A stretch of 64,000 nucleotides of DNA, taken from assembly GCF_016862955.1 (NCBI RefSeq), contig NZ_BONY01000040.1, positions 1 to 64,000 on the forward strand, read 5' to 3'. The notes below the pieces were generated by a model. That model made no database searches and had not been told where the DNA came from. It saw only the letters and a program-made list of their open reading frames with translations. Positions 53,009-61,889 of this stretch are shown here, piece after piece; position 1 is the stretch's first letter; each line of letters begins with the position of its first letter. The stretch is from Rhizocola hellebori (GTDB taxonomy: Bacteria > Actinomycetota > Actinomycetes > Mycobacteriales > Micromonosporaceae). Made by a program: the position numbers and the translations under genes.

Positions 53009-54169
53009 TTATTGCATTGAGACGTCGTCGATGGAGAAACCGTCGGTGCCGGCGGTCGTTTCCACATAGAGCCGCGCGGAGGTCAAGGTGCCGGTCCACG
53101 AGACGGTGGCTGTCCCGGTCAGCTGGGTCCAGCCGTTCGGGTTGACGGCGCCCTGGGCGAGCGTCAGATAGCTGGTGGTGCCGTTGGCGGTCAGCGCGAG
53201 GGTGGCTTTGCCGGTGGGGGTTCCGGTTTGGGTCCGCATCCACACACTCGTGGCGTAGCTTCTTCCGTTGGTCAGCTTGGAAGTCATGTCCTGGCTGGGA
53301 CCATTCCACGACGCCGTTCGGCCGGTGCGCAGCAACGAATTGACGCCGCCGTGGACCACTGCGGTGTTGACCGCGATTGAGCCGCCGCCAAATGCCGACC
53401 ACCCGGTGGTGCCGGACTCGATGTTCCCGTTCGTCACCAGGTTTGAGCCACCGCTTGGGTTGCCGATGCTGCCGGGGACCGAAAGCAAGGCGTTATACCA
53501 AACATTGGCCATTTTGTTGTACCCGGTAGAGGTGGGGTGGACGCCGTCGATAAGGTCGGCCGTGGTCAGTGCGGAATGCATGTCCACCAGGTAAACCCGT
53601 TTGCCGGCATTCACCTTGCTTTGCACGATGCCCGGTATGGCGGCGTTGAAGGTGCGGGCGGCGGCATCCTGGCCCGCGTTGGACAGCGGGATGATCTGCG
53701 CGACGAACACCTCGGCGGTGGGTTTGGTGTTGGTGATGCGATCGATCAATGTGGCCAGACGGGAGGGCGCGCTGCCCAGGTTGAAGTTCTGCAGCACGTC
53801 ATTGGTGCCGATGTGCAGCAGCACGGTGTGCGGGTTGAAGGTGTTCAGCCAGCCGACGATGTTGGCGTCGATCTGGTCGATGCGCCACCCCGGGTGTCCC
53901 TCGTGGTCGTGATCGCCCAAAGTGGAGGGTCCGTTGAACTGTGACCCGACGAGGTCCACGGTGTACCTGTTGGTGGTGAAGCGTTGCCACAGGCCGATCC
54001 GGGACCCGCCGGGAACCTGGGTGCCTTCGGTGATGGAGTCGCCCAGGGGCATGACGCGCACGCCGCCGTTGGACTCGGCGCTGGCAGCACTGATGTTCAG
54101 GGCGAGGGTCGCGGCTACGGCGATCATGGTGGCTGCGGTTGCTGCCCACCAGGTGCGGCGTGTTCGCAT
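53009..54169 (-). CDS. Secreted SGNH/GDSL esterase, CE3-like, with C-terminal CBM
   Basis: The protein is 386 aa. The signal peptide (1-32) ends in SAASAES. The SGNH domain (about 36-230) has GDSITEGT (S45), SRIGLWQRF, DHEGHPGWRIDQI, IGTNDV and LIDGVHPTSTGY (D208, H211), matching CE3 acetyl xylan esterases. A binding module (243-386) follows that is a close copy of the GH62 one. It should deacetylate xylan outside the cell. The ATG at 54169 has GGAGG 6 nt upstream. It leads the operon with GH62. Confidence 0.85.
   Translation of the reverse strand: MRTRRTWWAATAATMIAVAATLALNISAASAESNGGVRVMPLGDSITEGTQVPGGSRIGLWQRFTTNRYTVDLVGSQFNGPSTLGDHDHEGHPGWRIDQIDANIVGWLNTFNPHTVLLHIGTNDVLQNFNLGSAPSRLATLIDRITNTKPTAEVFVAQIIPLSNAGQDAAARTFNAAIPGIVQSKVNAGKRVYLVDMHSALTTADLIDGVHPTSTGYNKMANVWYNALLSVPGSIGNPSGGSNLVTNGNIESGTTGWSAFGGGSIAVNTAVVHGGVNSLLRTGRTASWNGPSQDMTSKLTNGRSYATSVWMRTQTGTPTGKATLALTANGTTSYLTLAQGAVNPNGWTQLTGTATVSWTGTLTSARLYVETTAGTDGFSIDDVSMQ
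53012..53443 (-). repeat. Binding module copy in the esterase gene
   Basis: Codes for residues 243-386 of the esterase. Paralogue of the module at 52443-52874, but at the C-terminus rather than the N-terminus. Confidence 0.85.
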
Positions 54170-54542
54170 GTCCGGCCTCCGTTCAGGAGAGGGGATGGTT
54201 TGGCTCAGCGGTGCGAGTTGCCAAGGCAAGCGGTCACAGCGGTCCGTGCGACGGGCTGGCCGGTGGGCACGGCGACCGGGTGACGGCCGTGCCGGTGGGA
54301 TGGCGAGCGGGTGCACGGTGGTGCCGGTGGCGTGTGGATCGGGAGAGGGCGTTGTCGGCGAGCACCTGGAGCTGGCCGGTGGTCAACCGGATGAGGTGGG
54401 GCATGGCGCTGCGATGGCGGGGACAGCGCGAGCGCCGCCGCGACGGGGGCGACGGGCATGCCGGCAGGCCAAGGCCGGCGGAAAATGATCTTCATGATTA
54501 CTCCTGAAGGACATAACCGCGTGGGGCCCGGACCCTGGCTCA

Positions 54543-54572
54543 GTTATACATGTGAATCAGACATTCTGTCAA
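54543..54572 (-). promoter_or_regulatory. Promoter of the esterase-GH62 operon
   Basis: On the minus strand TTGACA (54572-54567), an 18-bp spacer and TATAAC (54548-54543) form a good sigma-70-like promoter reading toward the esterase gene. Confidence 0.65.
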
Positions 54573-54580
54573 AACGTTCC
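54571..54580. promoter_or_regulatory. LacI operator-like site, adjoining the -35 box
   Basis: AAAACGTTCC is an imperfect copy of the GAAACGTTTC palindrome found 22 bp upstream (centre to centre, two DNA turns). It overlaps the -35 box of the esterase-GH62 promoter. Confidence 0.55.
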
Positions 54581-54592
54581 GGCAATATCCAC

Positions 54593-54602
54593 GAAACGTT
54601 TC
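54593..54602. promoter_or_regulatory. LacI operator GAAACGTTTC
   Basis: Perfect 10-bp palindrome of the kind recognised by many LacI regulators. It overlaps the last codons of the LacI gene and lies upstream of the esterase operon promoter, so the gene's product likely controls that operon. Confidence 0.65.
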
Positions 54603-55668
54603 AGGCAGGAGGTGGCGCTGTGCTTTCGCGGACCAGCAGCGAGGCGGGCAGCTCGATGCGGGTCTGGGCCGGCACCGGGCCGGCGATCAGCGCGAGCAGG
54701 AGGTTGGCGGCGGCGGCGCCGATGTCGCGAAACGGCTGCCGCACCGTGGTCAAAAGCGGGTCGCACCAGGTCCCCGCGTCGATGCCGTCGAATCCGACCA
54801 CACTCAGATCCCGCGGGATGTGCAAGCCCAGCCGGCGGGCCGCCTTGTAGACCCCCAGCGCCTGTAAGTCGTTGCCGCACAGCACGGCCGTCGGCGGGTC
54901 CGGCTGGCTGAGCAGCTCGCTGCCCAGCCCCAGGCCGGCCTCGAAGGAGAACTCTCCGGTCCTGACCAGCCCGGGGTCCAGGGGCACCCTCGCAATCTCA
55001 AGCGCCGCACGGCAAGCCTCCAGACGTTCCCTGGCATACAGGGACACTCCGGGCCCACCGATCACCCCTATTCGCCGGTGGCCGAGCTCAAGCAGATGGC
55101 GGGTGGCCGCGACCGCGCCGCCCCAATTCGCCGCGCCCACCGAGGGGACCGGCTGGTGCGGCTGCCCGTTGGGGTCCGCGGCGACCAGCGGGATCGAGCT
55201 TGCCGCCAGCTGCGCATGCTGCTCGGCGGTGAACAGCGAATGGACGATGATCACGCCGGTGGGCCGCCGGGCCAGCATCCTTTCGCACCACGACCGCTGC
55301 ACCGGCGCGTCGACCATGACTTCGGTGAAGCCCACCCCGAGGTCGTGGTCGGTGACCACCCCCTGTACGCCGCGCATCATTTCGATGGCCAGGTTGCTCT
55401 CCAGGCCGTAGAAGATCACCTCGATCCCGGGGGAGGGCAGGATCGCCCCCGGGCGGCGGTATCCGTGTTCACGCAGCAATTGCTCGACCCTGCGGCGGGT
55501 GTCCTCCGCGACGTCGGAACGGCCGTTGAGCACCCTCGACACGGTGGGGGCCGACACCCCGGCCAGCCGGGCGATCGTCGCTACCGTCAATTCGCCCCGC
55601 AGCCGCCCCCGGCGTGCCGGGTCAGCCCCACGGACCTTGGCCGAATCCCCACCCTGCACGGTGTCCAT
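54601..55668 (-). CDS. LacI family regulator of the xylan operon
   Basis: The protein is 355 aa. The HTH VATIARLAGVSAPTVSRVLN (about residues 28-47) is LacI-type, and the effector domain runs to the end, with VVGFDGIDAGTWCDPLLTTVRQP. It lies directly upstream of the esterase-GH62 operon, with two operator-like sites at that operon's promoter and a third near its own promoter. It should sense a xylan- or arabinose-derived sugar. ATG 55668 was used; a GTG at 55659 has a better-spaced GGAAGG site. Confidence 0.82.
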   Translation of the reverse strand: MDTVQGGDSAKVRGADPARRGRLRGELTVATIARLAGVSAPTVSRVLNGRSDVAEDTRRRVEQLLREHGYRRPGAILPSPGIEVIFYGLESNLAIEMMRGVQGVVTDHDLGVGFTEVMVDAPVQRSWCERMLARRPTGVIIVHSLFTAEQHAQLAASSIPLVAADPNGQPHQPVPSVGAANWGGAVAATRHLLELGHRRIGVIGGPGVSLYARERLEACRAALEIARVPLDPGLVRTGEFSFEAGLGLGSELLSQPDPPTAVLCGNDLQALGVYKAARRLGLHIPRDLSVVGFDGIDAGTWCDPLLTTVRQPFRDIGAAAANLLLALIAGPVPAQTRIELPASLLVRESTAPPPA

Positions 55669-55712
55669 CCTTCCGCCCGATCGGTGAGCCGGATCGATTC
55701 GCATCATAGTAC

Positions 55713-55722
55713 GAAACGATCC
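55713..55722. promoter_or_regulatory. Operator-like half-palindrome in the LacI promoter region
   Basis: GAAACGATCC shares its left half with the sites at 54593 and 54571 and lies 45 bp upstream of the LacI start, so autoregulation is possible. A minus-strand TACTAT box lies beside it. Confidence 0.4.
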
Positions 55723-55757
55723 GGAATCGACCGTCGTGTGTGGACAGACGGGCTGGA

Positions 55758-56702
55758 TTAGTGAATCGCTCCGGATTTGCTGCGCAAAGAGCCGGCGTTC
55801 GCCGCGGACCGCGCCGCCAGCGCCTCGGCGACAATGGACACGGCTATCTCCGCCGGGGTGTTGGCCCCGATGTCCAGGCCGGCAGGCCCGTGGATGCGCT
55901 CGAGATCGGTGACACCGCGAAGCGCCAGCCACTCGGCCCGGGACTGCTGGGTCCGGCGGGAGCCCAGAGCCCCGATGTAACCCACGTCGCCGGCCAGTGC
56001 CGCCTCCAGAGCGGGACCAGCGAGCTCATCGTCGTGGCTAGTGACGACCACCTTGTCGAGCACCGCGAGCCCGGCGATGAGGCCGGTGGCGCCGCGGACG
56101 TCGGTGGTCACCTGGAAGTGCCAGCCGAGCAGGCCCGCAGCGTCGACCAGGGCGTCCACCACGGCGCCCGCGCCGACGATGACCAATTTCGGCACCGGCC
56201 ACAGGACGGTCGTCACCGTGTTTTCCGTGATGACCGCGTCGCTTACGGCCCGGCGAAACAGGCGGGTGGCTTCCTCACCCGCGTCGGCGATGGTGTCGGG
56301 GCTGTACATTTCGGTCCCCAGTACCCGATCGCCATCAAGCTGACTCACGAGACACACCGGATCGCGGTCGCGCAGTCGCTGCCACAACTCGGCCGGCAGG
56401 TCGGCGGCCGGGATCACCAGGCAACGCGCCGTACCGCCACAGGCCAAGCCCGCCAACTGGGCTTCCAGCGCCCCGACCTCAAGATTGATGAGCCGCCCTG
56501 CCATGCCCCCGCTGGACAGGTCCGCAATCTGGCCATTGAGCGAGCCCGACAGGAGCGCGCCGACCCGGCCGCCGCCCGGGGTGATCGCCAGCGCCTCGCT
56601 CTTGTCTCGAGAGCTAAATCCTTGGGCCTCAACCACCCATGCCACGTCCACCTGGGTGCCCGCCCGCAGGCACGCCGACACGCTCAACGCGATTTCGTAC
56701 AC
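55758..56702 (-). CDS. XdhC/CoxF-like molybdoenzyme maturation protein
   Basis: The protein is 314 aa. A first domain (about residues 1-90, CxxG-containing AWVVEAQGFSSRDKSEAL) is followed by a Rossmann-like part with KLVIVGAGAVVDALVDAAGLLGW (about 170-192) and by YIGALGSRRT and GLDIGANTPAEIAVSIVAEALA, all as in XdhC. The family helps insert or sulfurate the molybdenum cofactor of xanthine or carbon monoxide dehydrogenases in the cytoplasm. It lies beside the coxMSL operon, so it likely serves CoxL. Read on the minus strand, it lies past the LysR gene in the cox direction. Confidence 0.8.
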   Translation of the reverse strand: MYEIALSVSACLRAGTQVDVAWVVEAQGFSSRDKSEALAITPGGGRVGALLSGSLNGQIADLSSGGMAGRLINLEVGALEAQLAGLACGGTARCLVIPAADLPAELWQRLRDRDPVCLVSQLDGDRVLGTEMYSPDTIADAGEEATRLFRRAVSDAVITENTVTTVLWPVPKLVIVGAGAVVDALVDAAGLLGWHFQVTTDVRGATGLIAGLAVLDKVVVTSHDDELAGPALEAALAGDVGYIGALGSRRTQQSRAEWLALRGVTDLERIHGPAGLDIGANTPAEIAVSIVAEALAARSAANAGSLRSKSGAIH

Positions 56703-56964
56703 CCGATCAGCCTAGGTCGACAGCCGTCGGGCGCAAAGGTAGACCAGCTCGGCATAGTCGATGTCAAAACCGGTAACGGGACGCTGCTCCCATTGCCCGC
56801 ACAACCGGACAAGGTCGAATGTCCTAGTTGGACACTGGCAACCGGATCGCGACAGCCACGCGGACACCGTTAGCATGGCTGGCGAGGCTGCGTAGCGGGC
56901 GCACAATCTGTGCCTCTGGCGTGCCAAAGATCGGTCCTGGAAGCGCCGGGTAGAAAGGAAGGCT

Positions 56965-57918
56965 GTGACGCCGACTCAGTTGCGCGCCTTCGTCGCGGTG
57001 GTGCGGCTGGGATCGGTCAAAAAAGCGGCGGCCGATCTCGAGGTCAGCGAGGCCGCCGTGTCCTTGCATGTAGGGCAGCTGCGTAAGGAGCTGGGGGACA
57101 AGCTCTATATCCCCACCTCCTCGGGGCTGGCCTTCACCCCGGGCGGGCTGCGCCTGGCCAGTCGCGCGGTCGAGATGCTCAGCCTGCAGGATCGCACGAT
57201 AGTTGAGGTCCGCGAGGCGGGCAGCGGCCGGCGGTTGCTGCGGGTGGCCACCTCGACCCTGTTCGCCGAATATGCCGCACCCGGCCTGATCGGCCTGTTC
57301 GCCGACCGGGCCAACGATCTGGACATCGAGCTCAGCAGCCACGACCCGCGCGAGTTTGAGTCGCTGCTGCTGACCCGCACGGTCGACGCGGCGATCGGGC
57401 CTCGGCCGCCAAACCTCGACGCCTCGATCACCAGCACGCATTTCCTGAACTACCAGGCGTTCGTGGTGGCCAGGCCGGACAACCCGATCACCCGTATCCA
57501 GGCCGGCCCGGGCACCCTGCGGGAGCAGACGTGGCTGCTCGGCCCGTCGGCCGCTTATGACACCGAAGTGATTCCGGAGATGCTGCGCCGGGTCAACGTA
57601 CCGGAGTCAAAGCAGCGCATCTTCCAGAGCCATGCCGCGGCGATCGATGAAGCCAAACACGGCAAGGGTTTGGCGCCCGTGGTGTCGTTCGCCGTCACGC
57701 ACGACCTGGCCAACGGAGACCTGAAACGAGTCATGGCTCCGTCGCTGCAGGCGCAGGGCGGCTGGAGCATCATGATCCTGACCACGCATCAGGTGGCTCC
57801 GGCCGCGGAGCTGGCCCGATTCATCATCTCCCCTCGGGCCACGCAGGCGATGTTGCGCGGCTTGGGGGTTACCGTCGGCCGTTTCAAGCCATCGATGCAT
57901 GTCACCCTGTGGAGCTAG
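56965..57918 (+). CDS. LysR family transcriptional regulator
   Basis: The protein is 317 aa. The HTH is in residues 1-60 (LRAFVAVVRLGSVKKAAADL then EVSEAAVSLHVGQLRKELG). The rest is the periplasmic-binding-like effector domain of LysR. The GTG at 56965 has GAAAGGAAG upstream. It is embedded between XdhC-like and cox genes, and its 3' end meets the CoxL gene 3' end (10 bp apart). LysR regulators are known near carbon monoxide and CO2-fixation genes, so it probably regulates the cox operon; the effector is unknown. Confidence 0.85.
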   Translation: MTPTQLRAFVAVVRLGSVKKAAADLEVSEAAVSLHVGQLRKELGDKLYIPTSSGLAFTPGGLRLASRAVEMLSLQDRTIVEVREAGSGRRLLRVATSTLFAEYAAPGLIGLFADRANDLDIELSSHDPREFESLLLTRTVDAAIGPRPPNLDASITSTHFLNYQAFVVARPDNPITRIQAGPGTLREQTWLLGPSAAYDTEVIPEMLRRVNVPESKQRIFQSHAAAIDEAKHGKGLAPVVSFAVTHDLANGDLKRVMAPSLQAQGGWSIMILTTHQVAPAAELARFIISPRATQAMLRGLGVTVGRFKPSMHVTLWS

Positions 57919-57927
57919 CGGGTCCGG

Positions 57928-60318
57928 CTACATGGGCGGTTGCGCGTTGCCGTTCATGGCTTCCCACAGCCGAGACGGCGTCAACGGCATGTCTGCGTGC
58001 CGCAGGCCGTAGGGCTTGAGCGCGTCCACGACCGCGTTGACGATCGCCGGTGGGGAGCCGACGGTCGCGCATTCGCCAATCCCCTTGGCGCCGATCGGGT
58101 GGTGGGGCGAGGGCGTGACCGTGAAGCCTGTTTCCCAGTCGGGCACTTCGAGCGCGGTCGGCAACAGGTAGTCCATGAGCGAAGCGGCCAGACAGTTGCC
58201 GTCTTCGTCGAAGGTGATCATTTCCATCAGCGCCATGCCGACGCCGTCGGTGAGACCGCGGTGCACCTGACCCTCGATGATCATCGGGTTGATCCGCGTC
58301 CCGCAGTCGTCGACCGCGATGAACCGGCGCACGGTGACCACGGCCGTGCCCGGATCGACGTCGACCACACAGATGTAGGCGCCGTTGGGGTAGGTGAGGT
58401 TCTCCGGGTGGTAGTGGATATGGGCTTCCAGCCCGCCCTCGACGCCGTCGGGCAGCTGGCCGGTGCCGTAGGCCCACTTCGCGATCTGTTGGATGGTAAG
58501 GGATTTCGCCGGGTCGCCGATCACGTGAAAGGAGCCCTTGCGCCACTCCAGGTCCGCCACGGTGACCTCGAGCATGGTGGCGGCGAACAGGTGAGCTTTG
58601 TCGCGTACCTTGCGGGCGACAAGAACGGCCGCGGCACCGGACACCGGAGTGGAGCGGCTGCCGTAGGTGCCCATGCCGAACGGCGACAGATCGGTGTCAC
58701 CGTGGACGACCTTGATGTCCGCGGGTGGGATGCCGATTTCCTCGGCGACGATCTGCGCGAAGGTCGTCTCGTGGCCCTGTCCCTGGCTTTGGCACGACAC
58801 CCGCAGGACAGCGGTTCCGGTGGGGTAGAGGCACAATTGGGCGCCGTCTGCCATGCCCAGACCCAGGATGTCCATGTCCTTGCGCGGTCCCGCGCCGACC
58901 GCCTCGGTGAACACCGAGACACCTATGCCCATCAGCTCGCCGCTGGCGCGTTTCTCCGCCTGTTCGCGGCGCAGGCCGGCATAGTCGGCGATCTTCAGCG
59001 CCTCGCGCAGGGTCGACTCGTAGTCGCCCGAGTCATAGATCCAGCCGGTCATGCTCGTGTACGGAAACTGGTCGGGCTTAAGGAGATTCAGCAGCCGTAG
59101 CTCGACCGGGTCCATTCCCAGCTGATCGGCGAGACAGTCCACCAGCCGCTCGATCAGGTAGACGGCCTCGGCCACCCGAAACGAACACGAGTAGGCGACG
59201 CCGCCGGGCGCTTTGTTGGTGTAGACAGCGGTCATGGCGCAATGGGCGGCCTGGATGTCGTAGCTGCCGGTGAAAACCCCGAAGAAACCGGCGGGATACT
59301 TCGTCGGCGCGGCAACACCGTTGAACGCACCGTGGTCGGCGAGCACGTTGGTACGGATGGCGAGAATCCGGCCGGCCTTGGTCGCGGCGATCTCGCCGTG
59401 CATGACGTAGTCGCGCGCGAACGCCGTACTCGTCAAATTCTCAAAGCGATCCTCGGTCCACTTGACCGGCGCGCCGGTGAGCATCGACGCCACGATCGTG
59501 CACAGGTAGCCGGGGTAGATCGGCACCTTGTTGCCGAATCCACCGCCGATGTCCGGGGAGATCACCCGGATCTTGTGTTCGGGCAGCCCGGCCACCATCG
59601 AATACAGCGTGCGATGGGCGTGCGGGGCCTGCGTGGTGGACCACAGCGTGAGGTCGCCGTCGATCGGGTCATAATTGGCCACCGCACCGCAGGTTTCCAG
59701 CGGCGCCGGGTGCACCCGCGGGTAAACCATCTCCTGGCCGACCACCACCTCCGCGCGGGCGAAAACCGCATCGGTGGCCTGTTTGTCGCCGGTCTCCCAG
59801 TCGAAGCAACGGTTGTCGGTCTTCCCGGCCAGGTCGTCGCGGATCACCGGCGCCGACGCCTCGAGCGCGGTGCGGGCGTTGACCACGACGGGCAGCTGTT
59901 CGTACTCGACGTCGATCAGCTCGAGCGCGTCCTGCGCCGCGTACCGGTCGTCGGCGACGACGAAGGCCACCTCCTGCCACTGGAAATGGATCTTGTCGGT
60001 GGCGAGCACCGGCTGGACATCGTTTGCCAGCGTTGGCATCCAGGCCAGGCCGTGCTCGGCGAGCATCGCGCCGGTGCCGACCAGTTTCACCTTCGGGTGC
60101 GCCTCGGCGAGCGTCACGTCCACGCTCACAATGCGTCCGTGGGCGATGGGCGCGCGCAGGATCGCCAGATGCAGCATGCCGGGCAGCTGAATATCGTCGA
60201 TGAAACGGCCCTTGCCGCGGATGAAACGTGCGTCCTCCTTGCGCAGCATCCGGCCGTGGCCAACCGGCTTGAGGTCGTTGTCGACAAACTGCGTCGGCGG
60301 ATTTTCGCCGGTGTTCAC
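57928..60318 (-). CDS. coxL: Carbon monoxide dehydrogenase large subunit, form I
   Basis: The protein is 796 aa, near the 809 aa of Oligotropha CoxL. It binds the molybdopterin-Cu centre that oxidises CO to CO2. The form I active-site loop AYSCSFR is present (residues 375-381, Cu ligand C378), and the catalytic Glu lies in GAKGIGECATVG. Further matches are SPDIGGGFGNKVPIYPGY, MGTYGSRSTPVSGAA, DDCGTRINPMIIEGQVH and SPHHPIGAKG. GTG 60318 overlaps the CoxS stop by 4 bp. The gene order M-S-L is that of form I operons. A short upstream in-frame extension lacks similarity. Confidence 0.93.
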   Translation of the reverse strand: MNTGENPPTQFVDNDLKPVGHGRMLRKEDARFIRGKGRFIDDIQLPGMLHLAILRAPIAHGRIVSVDVTLAEAHPKVKLVGTGAMLAEHGLAWMPTLANDVQPVLATDKIHFQWQEVAFVVADDRYAAQDALELIDVEYEQLPVVVNARTALEASAPVIRDDLAGKTDNRCFDWETGDKQATDAVFARAEVVVGQEMVYPRVHPAPLETCGAVANYDPIDGDLTLWSTTQAPHAHRTLYSMVAGLPEHKIRVISPDIGGGFGNKVPIYPGYLCTIVASMLTGAPVKWTEDRFENLTSTAFARDYVMHGEIAATKAGRILAIRTNVLADHGAFNGVAAPTKYPAGFFGVFTGSYDIQAAHCAMTAVYTNKAPGGVAYSCSFRVAEAVYLIERLVDCLADQLGMDPVELRLLNLLKPDQFPYTSMTGWIYDSGDYESTLREALKIADYAGLRREQAEKRASGELMGIGVSVFTEAVGAGPRKDMDILGLGMADGAQLCLYPTGTAVLRVSCQSQGQGHETTFAQIVAEEIGIPPADIKVVHGDTDLSPFGMGTYGSRSTPVSGAAAVLVARKVRDKAHLFAATMLEVTVADLEWRKGSFHVIGDPAKSLTIQQIAKWAYGTGQLPDGVEGGLEAHIHYHPENLTYPNGAYICVVDVDPGTAVVTVRRFIAVDDCGTRINPMIIEGQVHRGLTDGVGMALMEMITFDEDGNCLAASLMDYLLPTALEVPDWETGFTVTPSPHHPIGAKGIGECATVGSPPAIVNAVVDALKPYGLRHADMPLTPSRLWEAMNGNAQPPM

Positions 60319-60812
60319 GGCGTCTCGCCGGTGGCGAGCGTGGTTCTGGTGCCCGCTTCTTCCGCGGCGGCCCACTGCACCGAGCGCACGATCGTCGCAT
60401 AGCCGGTGCAGCGGCAGACCTGACCCGAGATGGCTTCTCGGATCTCCTCCTGCGACGGGCTGGGACAGCGATCGAGCAGCGCTCGGGTCGTCATCAGCAT
60501 TCCCGGCGTACAGAATCCGCATTGCAGCCCGTGACACTCCATGAAGCCGCGCTGAATGGTGTCGAGCTCTCCCCGCTGTTCCAGCGCCTCAACCGTTCGC
60601 ACCTCGTGCCCGCCGGCCATGGCGGCCAGGACAGTGCACGACTTGACCGGTTCGCCGTCGAGCCATACCGCGCATGCCCCACAGTTGCTCGTGTCGCAGC
60701 CCCAATGGGTACCGGTCAAGCCGAGATGGTCGCGCAGGAAATGCACCAGAAGCAGCCTGCCTTCGATCTCCCGGGTGACGTCGTTGCCGTTCACCTTCAT
60801 GGTGACCTGCAT
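60315..60812 (-). CDS. coxS: Carbon monoxide dehydrogenase small (2Fe-2S) subunit
   Basis: The protein is 165 aa, the usual CoxS length. The N-terminal 2Fe-2S cluster uses the cysteines of CDTSNCGACAVWLDGEPVKSC-like motif (about residues 39-59), and the second cluster those of [11 protein letters not shown] and VCRCTGY. It passes electrons from the Mo-Cu site to the FAD in CoxM. The ATG at 60812 follows the CoxM stop by 2 bp, and GGAG lies 8 nt upstream. Confidence 0.93.
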   Translation of the reverse strand: MQVTMKVNGNDVTREIEGRLLLVHFLRDHLGLTGTHWGCDTSNCGACAVWLDGEPVKSCTVLAAMAGGHEVRTVEALEQRGELDTIQRGFMECHGLQCGFCTPGMLMTTRALLDRCPSPSQEEIREAISGQVCRCTGYATIVRSVQWAAAEEAGTRTTLATGETP

Positions 60813-60814
60813 GG

Positions 60815-61693
60815 CTACGGCTCCTCGCCCCGGATGCGGGCGACCGCCCGGCGCAGTGCCCGTTTGGTCAGCTCGCCTGCGAGGTGGCGCTTGTAGGCGG
60901 CGCTGCCACGCTGATCGGTGACCGGCGAACAGGACCGCGCCGCGATCTCACCGGCCTCGGCGTAAAGCTCTTCCGACGGTGCTTTGGCCCGTAATGCTTG
61001 GGAGACCGCAGGAATCCCGGTCGTGTTGGGTCCGACCGCCGCCAGCCCGACCCGGGCATCGGTGATGAGGCCGTCGCGCAGCCAGACGGCGACGCCGCAG
61101 GACACCACGGCCCAGTCACCGGCCCGCCTGCCCACCTTCTCGAAGGCACTGGATCCGTTGGGCCGCAACGGGATGCGAATCTCGGTGAGGATCTCGTCGG
61201 GGCCGACCGCGGTCTCGTAAGGGCCGCGATAGAACTGCGCCATGGTGACCACCCGCTCGCCGGCGGGGCCGCGGATGACACAACTGGCGTCCAGCGTGGT
61301 GCACACCGCGGACAGGTCCTCGGACGGATCGGCCTGGCACAGGGCACCGCCGATCGTGCCGCGGTTGCGCACCAGCGGATCGGCGATGACGCGCTCCGCG
61401 TCGTTGAAGACCGGGAACAATCTGCGCAGGTCGTCGCTCTCAAGCAGCTCACGGTGCCGCGTCATCGCCCCGATCCGGACCCGGGACGGCTCGACCTTGA
61501 TGAAGCCGAGATCGCGGTGCAGGTCGTTGATGTCTATCAGGTATTCGAAGTTGGCCAGCCGCAGCTTCATCATCGGCAGCAGGCTGTGCCCACCGGCCAC
61601 CAGACGTGCGGTGCTTCCGCGCCTGCTCAGCAGCCCGATCGCATGGTCAACACTGGTCGCCCGCTCGTATTCGAAAGGTGCCGGAACCTGCAT
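60815..61693 (-). CDS. coxM: Carbon monoxide dehydrogenase medium (FAD) subunit
   Basis: The protein is 292 aa, the CoxM length. FAD-binding motifs are AGGHSLLPMMKLRL (about residues 33-46) and RNRGTIGGALCQADPSEDL (about 109-127). CoxM carries FAD and delivers electrons to the respiratory chain. It is the first gene of the minus-strand coxMSL operon. The ATG at 61693 is divergent from the second cox operon; the promoters of both must lie in the roughly 470-bp gap. Confidence 0.92.
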   Translation of the reverse strand: MQVPAPFEYERATSVDHAIGLLSRRGSTARLVAGGHSLLPMMKLRLANFEYLIDINDLHRDLGFIKVEPSRVRIGAMTRHRELLESDDLRRLFPVFNDAERVIADPLVRNRGTIGGALCQADPSEDLSAVCTTLDASCVIRGPAGERVVTMAQFYRGPYETAVGPDEILTEIRIPLRPNGSSAFEKVGRRAGDWAVVSCGVAVWLRDGLITDARVGLAAVGPNTTGIPAVSQALRAKAPSEELYAEAGEIAARSCSPVTDQRGSAAYKRHLAGELTKRALRRAVARIRGEEP

Positions 61694-61889
61694 ACGCGTG
61701 GGCCTCCACCGTCGGACGCGAACGATCTATCCGAGTTCATTGGGCTTTGTCAGGTCGGCTTTTGTCAACAGGGGCGGTCCGGCGACATAAGCATTCGCTT
61801 AATCGGCGATTGCGGGATGGTCCACTGAAGCGCAGTATTGCCGCGCACGAATGCGCTCTTGGGCGCTGTCCAAATGAGAGGGCGTCGGC

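Larger units (their letters stand above)
54170..54600. other. Upstream region of the esterase-GH62 operon
   Basis: No gene is seen in these 430 bp. It holds the operon promoter near 54543-54572 and operator sites near its right end. The rest would be a long 5' leader of about 370 nt, for which I see no clear structured element. Confidence 0.6.

Noticed and set aside
57928-60318. Xanthine or other aldehyde oxidase large subunit
   Set aside because: The AYSCSFR loop and the M-S-L order fit form I CO dehydrogenase instead.
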